From positions 1-15,083 of the forward strand of contig JBEKZI010000051.1 of the NCBI GenBank assembly GCA_049510055.1: 15,083 nucleotides of DNA, written 5' to 3'. The position numbers and the translations under genes are program-made. This stretch comes from JALHTV01 sp049510055 (GTDB lineage: Bacteria; Planctomycetota; Phycisphaerae; SM23-33). Below the pieces are notes generated by a model. That model was not told the origin of the DNA. It did no database searches and saw nothing but the letters and a program-made list of their open reading frames with translations. This document shows positions 1 to 6,917 of this stretch, piece by piece (positions within the stretch are counted from its first letter, which is position 1; the number at the start of each line of letters is the position of its first letter).

Positions 1-572
1 TGACCATTTCCAACTGCACCGTCGCCCACGGCCACGGCGGCGTGGTCGTCGGCAGCGAGATGTCCGGCGGCGTGCGGAACATCGAGGTATCCAACTGCGT
101 CTTTACCGGCACTGACGTCGGCTTGCGTTTCAAGACCACTCGAGGCCGGGGCGGCGTGGTGGAGAACATCCGCATCAGCAACATCGAGATGGATGGCATT
201 CCCCACGACGCCATTCTGTTCGACATGTACTACGGCGGCATGGCGCCGGGCGAATCGGAGCCAGGGGAGAAAACCGAGCGCGTCGAGCCGGTCAGCGAGC
301 GGACGCCGCGGTTCCGCAACTTCCACATCACCAACGTCGTCTGCCGCTCGGCCGGGACGGCCATCAATCTCCGCGGCCTGCCGGAGATGCCCATCGAGGC
401 CATCACCATCGAGAATTCCATCCTGGCTGCGGATCGCGGCGTGACGATCCAAGACGCCAAGGACATCGTCCTGGCGGGCGTGCAGGTGGAGGCTAAGCAG
501 CCGCCCGTCCTCCAGTGCCACAACGTCCAGAACCTCACCCTTCAGCGATTCACCGGCGGAACGGCCGGTTAG
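1..572 (+). CDS. Glycoside hydrolase family 28 (polygalacturonase-like), 3' part only
   Basis: The reading frame is open from base 3 and runs off the left edge, so only about the last 189 residues are present. GH28 enzymes are right-handed parallel beta-helices that hydrolyse pectin backbones (polygalacturonan or rhamnogalacturonan). The visible part has the family signature around the catalytic-site histidine (HGHGGVVVGSEMSGG, bases 27-71; His codon 33-35). It is followed by the substrate-binding Arg-x-Lys in LRFKTTRGRGGVVENI (about 124-171). The rest shows the short repeating strands of a beta-helix (ENIRISNIEM, FRNFHITNVV, IEAITIENSI, VQNLTLQRF). The catalytic aspartates lie upstream, outside the window. 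A GTG at 42 and an ATG at 60 are internal codons, not starts. The exact substrate cannot be told from this fragment. The enzyme is likely exported, but the N-terminus is missing. Confidence 0.9.
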   Translation, partial: TISNCTVAHGHGGVVVGSEMSGGVRNIEVSNCVFTGTDVGLRFKTTRGRGGVVENIRISNIEMDGIPHDAILFDMYYGGMAPGESEPGEKTERVEPVSERTPRFRNFHITNVVCRSAGTAINLRGLPEMPIEAITIENSILAADRGVTIQDAKDIVLAGVQVEAKQPPVLQCHNVQNLTLQRFTGGTAG

Positions 573-604
573 GCGTCGGCTGGCGGGACGGCGAACGTTT
601 TTGC

Positions 605-633
605 TTGCCCGCGCAAGGGATACCTCTTATAGT
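605..633 (+). promoter_or_regulatory. Sigma-70-like promoter for the EF-G-like gene
   Basis: A TTGCCC -35 box (605-610) and a TATAGT -10 box (628-633) are separated by exactly 17 bp. They lie just after the GH28 stop and would give a leader of about 80 nt before the ATG at 722. The -35 box is overlapped by a short inverted repeat, CTTGC-ccgc-GCAAG (604-617), which could be an operator or chance. No start site has been measured. Confidence 0.55.
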
Positions 634-656
634 GGTGCGTTTTACCGGCCAAGGAC

Positions 657-681
657 GGACGCTTTGGGGCACTTTGCGTCC
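657..681 (+). other. Possible hairpin in the EF-G-like gene leader
   Basis: GGACGC (657-662) and GCGTCC (676-681) are perfect reverse complements separated by a 13-nt loop. They lie inside the predicted untranslated leader, about 20 nt after the likely transcription start. There is no following T-run, so it does not look like an intrinsic terminator. A regulatory role is speculative. Confidence 0.25.
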
Positions 682-721
682 TCCGGGCCGATGAACCGCG
701 ACGGGCAAGCTGGAGAGCACT

Positions 722-2770
722 ATGCCGGTTTCCAAGCCGCAGGACATTCGCAACATCGCCTTCCTGGGCCATGGCGGGTCGGGCAAGACCACCCTGGCCG
801 AGGCCATGCTCCACGCCGCCAAGATCACCGGCCGGCTGGGCTCGGTGGCCGACGGCACCAGCCATCTGGACCACTCGGACATCGAGAAGGAACGCGGCCA
901 TTCCGTGGACCCCGCCGCAGCACACCTGGAACATCAGGGGGTGGAGATCAACCTCCTGGACGCTCCCGGCTATCCTGATTTCATCGGCGGGGCGATCAGC
1001 GCGATGAGCGGGGCGGACATCGCCATCGTGGTCCTGTCGGCCTTGGCGGGCATCGAGGTCAACGCCCGCCGCCTGTTCAAGCTCGCCCAGGATAACCACA
1101 TACCCATCGCCATCGTGATCAACAGGATCGACGGCGAGAACGTCCAGCTGGACAACCTGATGAAGGAAATCACCGAGTCGTTCGGGCCGACCTGCCGGCC
1201 CATGAACCTGCCCACCGGCGGCTGCAAAGGCGTGGTGGATTGCTTTGTCAATGCCAGCGGCGCCAGCGACCTGGGCGACGTGGCCGACTACCACACGCCA
1301 CTGGTGGAGAGCATCATCGAGGCCGATGAGGCGCTCATGGAAGCCTACCTCGGCGGTGCGTCGATCGCCCCGGAGAAGCTGGCCGAGGCCTTCGCCGTGG
1401 CCATGATCAGCGGGACGGTCATCCCGATGCTTTTCATGGCCGCCCGCGGCGAGGTCGGCGTGAAGGAATTCATGGACGCCGTGGTCAAGTACTTCCCCTC
1501 CCCCGCTCGCGCCAAGGGCCGGCCGATCCGCTCCGGGACGGCTGCCGACGCGGCGGAAGTGCCCGCCGCGGCGGACCCAGCCAAGCCGTTCATCGGCCAG
1601 GCCTTCAAGCTCACCACCGACCCGTTCGTCGGCAAGATGGCCTGGATTCGCATCCTCCAGGGCACCGTCCAGCCGGAGACGATGTACGTGCTGGGCGACC
1701 AGAAGCGGCCGGTGAAGATCGGCCACCTGTTCAAGATGCAGGGCAAGGAATCTTCCGAGATCAAGCAGGCCGTCGCGGGCGACATCATCGCCCTGCCCAA
1801 GGTCGAGGAGATTCAGACCGGCGACGTGCTCCACACGGAGATCAAGCCCATGTTCCGGGCCATGCTGCCCTTCCCGCACCCGATGTACTCCCTGGCCATC
1901 ACCCCCAAGAGCCGCAACGACGAGCAGAAAATCTCCGGCGCGTTGTCCAAGCTGTCCGAGGAGGACCGCACCTTCCTGTCCACGCGCGACAGCCAGACCA
2001 ACGAAACGGTCATCTCCGGCATCGGCGACCTGCACCTGCGGATCATGCTGACCAAGATGAAGCAGCGGTTCGACCTGGAGGTGGAGACCAAGCCGCCCAA
2101 AATCCCCTACCGCGAGACCATCTCCATCAAGGCCGAGGGCCATCACCGCCACAAGAAGCAGACCGGCGGCGCCGGCCAGTTCGGCGAGGTGTACCTGCGC
2201 GTCGAGCCGGCTGAACGGGGCGGCGGCTACGAGTTCGTGGATGAGCTGTTCGGCGAGTCGATCCCCCGCCAATTCCTGCCGGCCATCGAGAAGGGCGTGG
2301 TGGACGTCATGCACAGCGGCGCCATCGCCGGCTACCCCATGCAGGACATCAAGGTCTTCATCACCGACGGCAAGCACCACCCCGTGGACTCCAAGGAAGT
2401 CGCCTTCCGCACGGCGGGCAAGTACGCCTTCATCGACGCTATCAACAAGGCCAAGCCCGTGATCCTGGAGCCCATCGTGAACCTGGAAGTCACCGTGCCG
2501 GCCAACTACATGGGCGACATCACCGGCGACCTGTCCGGACGGCGCGGGAGAATCCTCGGGCAGGACGTGCTGCCCGGCGGACAGTGCGTCATCAAGGCCC
2601 AGGCCCCGCTGGCCGAGGTCATGCAGTACAATAGCCAACTGCGATCCGTCACCGGCGGCCAAGGCAGCTACTCGATGGAACTGAGCCACTACGAGCCGGT
2701 GCCGGGCCAGGTGCAGCAGCAGATTATCGCCTCCGCGGCCAAGGCCAAAGAGGAAGACAAGGACAAATAA
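722..2770 (+). CDS. Elongation factor G-like translational GTPase (EF-G2 type)
   Basis: This 682-residue protein has the full EF-G layout: a GTPase domain (about 1-285), domain II (about 286-375), domain III (about 380-455), domain IV (about 456-580, including the HKKQTGGAGQFGEVYL stretch at 477-492) and domain V (about 581-665, GDLSGRRGRILG). The P-loop is GHGGSGKT (16-23), as in EF-G2-like proteins, rather than the AHIDAGKT of classical EF-G. Switch I reads RGHSV (58-62) in place of RGITI. The G3 motif is DAPGYPDF (80-87), with Tyr84 where classical EF-G has the GTPase-activating His, and G4 is NRID (134-137) rather than NKxD. The domain IV tip histidine (HHPVDS, 552-557) is kept. Start: ATG with GGAG (712-715) six bases upstream. 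Canonical EF-G promotes ribosomal translocation; EF-G2-like paralogues are less well understood, so I do not assign fusA. Confidence 0.9.
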   Translation: MPVSKPQDIRNIAFLGHGGSGKTTLAEAMLHAAKITGRLGSVADGTSHLDHSDIEKERGHSVDPAAAHLEHQGVEINLLDAPGYPDFIGGAISAMSGADIAIVVLSALAGIEVNARRLFKLAQDNHIPIAIVINRIDGENVQLDNLMKEITESFGPTCRPMNLPTGGCKGVVDCFVNASGASDLGDVADYHTPLVESIIEADEALMEAYLGGASIAPEKLAEAFAVAMISGTVIPMLFMAARGEVGVKEFMDAVVKYFPSPARAKGRPIRSGTAADAAEVPAAADPAKPFIGQAFKLTTDPFVGKMAWIRILQGTVQPETMYVLGDQKRPVKIGHLFKMQGKESSEIKQAVAGDIIALPKVEEIQTGDVLHTEIKPMFRAMLPFPHPMYSLAITPKSRNDEQKISGALSKLSEEDRTFLSTRDSQTNETVISGIGDLHLRIMLTKMKQRFDLEVETKPPKIPYRETISIKAEGHHRHKKQTGGAGQFGEVYLRVEPAERGGGYEFVDELFGESIPRQFLPAIEKGVVDVMHSGAIAGYPMQDIKVFITDGKHHPVDSKEVAFRTAGKYAFIDAINKAKPVILEPIVNLEVTVPANYMGDITGDLSGRRGRILGQDVLPGGQCVIKAQAPLAEVMQYNSQLRSVTGGQGSYSMELSHYEPVPGQVQQQIIASAAKAKEEDKDK

Positions 2771-2789
2771 ACCACAGGAGTCGTCCGCT

Positions 2790-3059
2790 ATGCCTCGCGT
2801 ATGCCCATTCACCGGAAAGAAGACCGCCAGCGGCAGGCAATACACCCGTCGCGGCAAGGCCAAGTATCTCGGCGGCGTCGGCCGAAAAATCACCGGAAAG
2901 ACCAAACGCAAATTCCGCGTGAACATGCAACGCGTCCGGGCCGTCATCGGCGGCAAGGTCACGCGGATCAACGTCTCGACGGCGGCCATCCGCGACGGCA
3001 AGATCGTCAAGCCGCTCAAGCGGAATTACACGCCCCCCGCCGAATCGGCAGCGACCTAA
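2790..3059 (+). CDS. rpmB: 50S ribosomal protein L28
   Basis: An 89-residue, strongly basic protein. It has the bL28 pattern: a start VCPFTGKKT corresponding to the family's V(C)xxTGK, a central KTKRKFRVNMQRVR (about 37-50) matching the conserved NxxKTKRRFxPNLQ region, and a C-terminal beta-hairpin region ending in a lysine-rich tail. L28 is a structural protein of the large subunit near the E site. Only one cysteine is present (Cys5), so this is the zinc-free form without the CxxC pairs. An AGGAG (2776-2780) sits nine bases before the ATG. The gene starts 19 nt after the EF-G-like stop and is probably co-transcribed with it. It is longer than the approximately 63-78 residues of common L28s, with a Pro/Ala/Glu extension at the end. 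Confidence 0.93.
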   Translation: MPRVCPFTGKKTASGRQYTRRGKAKYLGGVGRKITGKTKRKFRVNMQRVRAVIGGKVTRINVSTAAIRDGKIVKPLKRNYTPPAESAAT

Positions 3060-3129
3060 GCAATCGCCTCCGCCCGCACCGCGCGGTACACTGACGGTTG
3101 CTTTTCACTGTGAGCGCAGTCGAACAGCC

Positions 3130-4524
<1,395 letters not shown>

Positions 4525-4559
4525 GACGAATCACAAAGACCGCGACCCTGCTTTTTCTA

Positions 4560-4589
4560 CGGTATTCTGGTCTTCCGGTACTCCGGTCC
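4560..4589. repeat. Two imperfect 14-bp direct repeats in the asnS/infA gap
   Basis: CGGTATTCTGGTCT (4560-4573) and CGGTACTCCGGTCC (4576-4589) match at 11 of 14 positions with a 16-bp period; all three differences are T/C. They lie in the 69-nt gap between the convergent stop codons of asnS and infA. The second copy contains CCGG-tact-CCGG, a small self-complementary stem. No clear bidirectional terminator with a T-run is visible here. Confidence 0.4.
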
Positions 4590-4593
4590 CCAC

Positions 4594-4821
4594 TTATCGC
4601 TGGCGGAAGATGATGCGACCCTTGGTCAGGTCGTAGGGGCTGAGCTGGACGACGACCTTGTCGCCGGGGGTAATGCGGATGTAGTTGCGCCGCATCTTGC
4701 CGGAGATGTGGCCGATAATTTCGTGCTTGGTATCCCCCAGGGTGATTTCCAGGCGGAACATGGCGTTGGGCAGCGCCGCCTTCACCACGGCCTCGACCTC
4801 GATGGCATCGTCTTTGGGCAT
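4594..4821 (-). CDS. infA: Translation initiation factor IF-1
   Basis: A 75-residue single OB-fold protein that binds the 30S A site and aids initiation with IF-2 and IF-3. It matches IF-1 along its length: LPNAMFRLE, then HISGKMRRNYIRI, GDKVVVQLSPYDLTKGRI and the C-terminal FRQR. The start at 4821 is chosen over the upstream in-frame start at 4905 for three reasons. It gives the family length, AAGGA (4831-4827) sits five bases before it, and the predicted promoter lies between the two starts, so the longer version would begin upstream of the transcription start. It is a single gene facing asnS tail-to-tail and gatC head-to-head. Unlike in many bacteria, it is not next to the ribosomal protein operon or map/secY. 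Confidence 0.95.
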   Translation of the reverse strand: MPKDDAIEVEAVVKAALPNAMFRLEITLGDTKHEIIGHISGKMRRNYIRITPGDKVVVQLSPYDLTKGRIIFRQR

Positions 4822-4839
4822 GCAGTTCCTTGGCACGTG

Positions 4840-4863
4840 CGTCCGGGCCGTGTGCCCGGGACG
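4840..4863 (-). other. GC-rich hairpin in the infA leader
   Basis: CGTCCGGGC (4840-4848) pairs with GCCCGGGACG (4854-4863), giving nine base pairs with one bulged base and a 5-nt loop. It falls within the predicted infA untranslated leader, shortly after the likely start site, and leaves the Shine-Dalgarno sequence free. It could stabilise or regulate the mRNA; this is inferred only from pairing potential. Confidence 0.35.
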
Positions 4864-4876
4864 TGTGGACGAGGGC

Positions 4877-4905
4877 ACTATACCAGCGGCCCGCCGGCAG
4901 GTCAA
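4877..4905 (-). promoter_or_regulatory. Sigma-70-like promoter for infA
   Basis: Read on the minus strand, the -35 box is TTGACC (4905-4900) and the -10 box TATAGT (4882-4877), with a 17-bp spacer. Five of six bases match the consensus in each box, making this the strongest promoter in the window. Transcription would start near 4870, giving a leader of about 49 nt before the infA ATG. Confidence 0.7.
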
Positions 4906-4926
4906 CGTACGAAAACATTCGATGCG

Positions 4927-4955
4927 TTGACACGGGAGGCACTTACGCTAATGAT
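4927..4955 (+). promoter_or_regulatory. Sigma-70-like promoter for gatC-gatA
   Basis: A perfect TTGACA -35 box (4927-4932) is followed, after a 17-bp spacer, by AATGAT (4950-4955), a four-of-six -10 box. The start would be near 4962, so the leader is only about 14 nt and is mostly Shine-Dalgarno sequence. Its -35 box is 21 bp from the -35 box of the divergent infA promoter. Confidence 0.6.
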
Positions 4956-4975
4956 ACAAGCCGCAGGAGCGAACC

Positions 4976-5278
4976 ATGGCTAAGACGATCGACCTGGACC
5001 TGGTGCGGCACATCGGCAAGCTCAGCCGCATTGAGCTGACGGAGCAGGAGGTGCAGACTTTCAGCCGCCAGCTGGCCGGCATTTTGGATTACTTCGACAA
5101 GCTGCGCGAGCTGGACACCTCCAACGTCCAGCCCATGGCCCACGCCGTGGAAATCCACAACGTCCTGGCCGCCGACACGCCCGGCGAGTCGCTGACGCCG
5201 GACCAGGCGTTGGCCAACGCGCCGCAGCGCGACGGAAACTTTTTCAAGGTCCCCAAGGTCATCGGCGACAGCCAGTAG
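4976..5278 (+). CDS. gatC: Asp/Glu-tRNA amidotransferase subunit C (GatC)
   Basis: A 100-residue small subunit that wraps around and stabilises GatA in the GatCAB amidotransferase, which converts Glu-tRNA(Gln) to Gln-tRNA(Gln) (and Asp-tRNA(Asn) in organisms without AsnRS). Family features are VRHIGKLSRIELTEQEVQTF (10-29), an ILDYFDKLRELDTSNVQPMAH stretch (about 36-56), and the C-terminal DGNFFKVPKVI (about 86-96), where the usual FxVPxVI motif appears intact. AGGAG (4965-4969) lies six bases before the ATG. It is the first gene of a gatC-gatA pair with its own predicted promoter. Length is normal. Confidence 0.95.
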   Translation: MAKTIDLDLVRHIGKLSRIELTEQEVQTFSRQLAGILDYFDKLRELDTSNVQPMAHAVEIHNVLAADTPGESLTPDQALANAPQRDGNFFKVPKVIGDSQ

Positions 5279-5298
5279 CGATTTTTTCCAACATCATC

Positions 5299-6810
5299 AT
5301 GGGCGCAAACAAGATTACAGACTTATCGGCGCGGGAATTGGCTGCGGCCATCGCGGCCGGCCAGTGCAAGGCCGCCGAGGCGGCGGAGGCGTATCTGTCG
5401 GCCATCGCCGCCGGCGAGCCGACCCTGCATGCCTACAACGACGTCCTGGCCGACCGCGCGATGGAGCAGGCCAAGGCCGTCGATGCCGCCCGCGCCGCGG
5501 GCAAAAAGCTCGGCCCCCTGGCCGGCGTGCCGCTGGCCATCAAGGACAACTTCTGCACGCCTTACGGCCGGACCACCTGCGCGTCGAAAATCCTGGCCAA
5601 TTTCCGCGCCCCCTACATGGCCACGGCCGTGGGAAAGCTGGAGGCCGCCGGCGCCGTTATCCTCGGCAAGACGAACATGGACGAGTTCGCGATGGGTTCC
5701 TCCACCGAGAACAGTGGCTTTCGCCCCACGGCCAATCCCTGGGACACCTCCCGCGTGCCGGGCGGCTCCTCGGGCGGATCGGCCGCGGCGGTGTCCGCCC
5801 GCCTGGCCGCCGGGGCATTGGGCAGCGACACGGGCGGATCGATCCGCCAGCCGGCGGCGTTCTGCGGCGTGGTGGGGCTGAAGCCCACCTACGGGCGCGT
5901 CAGCCGCTATGGCCTGGTGGCCTTCGGTAGCAGCCTGGATCAGATCGGCCCCATCGCGCAAGACATCGCCGACTGCGCCCTGCTACTGGGCGCCATCGCC
6001 GGCCACGACGCCAAAGACTCCACCTGCCTGGACCGCCCCGTGCCGGACTATCTGGCCACGCTGGACGAACCGCTGAAGGGCTTGCGCGTCGGCTGGCCGA
6101 GCGAATTCTTCTCCAAGGCGCTGGACGGCGAGATTGCCGCCGCCATCGGCAAGGCGGCTGAGGTGTTCAAGTCGCTGGGCGCCTCCGTCGTCGAAGTCTC
6201 GCTGCCGCACAGCCGCATCAACATCGACGCCGCCGGCCAAGTCAGCTCCTACGCCGTGGCCTGCTACTACATCGTGGCCATGGCCGAGGCCTCCAGCAAC
6301 CTGGCCCGCTATGACGGCGTCCACTACGGCCACCGGACCGCCCAGCCGGTCGACGACATCATCGCGCTGTACTCCAAGACGCGTGCGGAAGGCTTCGGCG
6401 AGGAGGTCAAGCGACGCATCATGCTGGGGACCTACACGCTCTCGGCCGGGTATTACGACGCCTACTACAACAAGGCCCTGAAGGTCCGCCGGCTGATCAA
6501 GAACGACTTCGACCAGGCCTTCGGGCGCTGCGACCTGGTGCTGTGCCCTGTGGCCCCGACGACGGCCTTTAGGCTGGGCGAAAAGACGGCCGACCCGCTG
6601 ACGATGTACCTGGAGGACATCTACACCATCAGCCTGAACCTGGCCGGGCTGCCTGGGCTGTCGCTGCCGGCGGGGTTGTCCAAGGCCGGCCTGCCCATCG
6701 GCATGCAGCTCATCGGGCCGGTCTTCAGCGAGGAAACGCTCCTCCGGGCCGGGCGCATGTTCGAAAAAGCCGCCAAACTCTCGCGCCTCCGGCCGCCGGC
6801 AACGTCGTGA
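5299..6810 (+). CDS. gatA: Asp/Glu-tRNA amidotransferase subunit A (GatA)
   Basis: A 503-residue amidase-signature enzyme. It hydrolyses glutamine to supply ammonia, which is channelled to GatB to amidate mischarged tRNA. The Ser-cisSer-Lys triad is visible: Lys82 in AIKDNFC, the cis-serine in PGGSSGGS (Ser157 by family spacing), and nucleophile Ser181 in DTGGSIRQPA. KPTYGRVSRYGLVAFGSSLDQIGP (about 195-218) is the conserved GatA stretch. Near the C-terminus YLEDIYTISLNLAGLPGLSLP and GMQLIGP are also typical. It starts 20 nt after gatC with no recognisable Shine-Dalgarno sequence, so translation may depend on gatC. GatB, which binds the tRNA, is not adjacent and must be encoded elsewhere for the complex to work. 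Confidence 0.95.
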   Translation: MGANKITDLSARELAAAIAAGQCKAAEAAEAYLSAIAAGEPTLHAYNDVLADRAMEQAKAVDAARAAGKKLGPLAGVPLAIKDNFCTPYGRTTCASKILANFRAPYMATAVGKLEAAGAVILGKTNMDEFAMGSSTENSGFRPTANPWDTSRVPGGSSGGSAAAVSARLAAGALGSDTGGSIRQPAAFCGVVGLKPTYGRVSRYGLVAFGSSLDQIGPIAQDIADCALLLGAIAGHDAKDSTCLDRPVPDYLATLDEPLKGLRVGWPSEFFSKALDGEIAAAIGKAAEVFKSLGASVVEVSLPHSRINIDAAGQVSSYAVACYYIVAMAEASSNLARYDGVHYGHRTAQPVDDIIALYSKTRAEGFGEEVKRRIMLGTYTLSAGYYDAYYNKALKVRRLIKNDFDQAFGRCDLVLCPVAPTTAFRLGEKTADPLTMYLEDIYTISLNLAGLPGLSLPAGLSKAGLPIGMQLIGPVFSEETLLRAGRMFEKAAKLSRLRPPATS

Positions 6811-6917
6811 GTCCCACCCCGCCGTCTTGGAGGGGACAAACAGGAGAACTTTTCGCCTCCTCGGGCGTCAGAAGGGTAGCGGCGTTTGTGACCCAAACTT
6901 TCCAAAAGGAGAGACCC

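Noticed and set aside
569..3019. 816-codon open frame on the minus strand opposite the EF-G-like gene and rpmB
   Set aside because: It mirrors a strongly recognised plus-strand gene; long antisense frames are common in GC-rich DNA. Its composition (His, Gly, Leu, Val rich) is a codon shadow and no domain is recognised.
4525..4593. Bidirectional intrinsic terminator between asnS and infA
   Set aside because: AAGACC and GGTCTT can pair, but the loop is about 27 nt and no T-run follows the stem.
4822..4905. 28-residue N-terminal extension of IF-1
   Set aside because: It includes the predicted infA promoter, does not resemble IF-1, and the internal ATG has a Shine-Dalgarno sequence and gives family length.
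6807..6917. GTG start overlapping the gatA stop for the secreted protein
   Set aside because: It would put 37 unrelated residues before a textbook signal peptide that has its own strong Shine-Dalgarno sequence.
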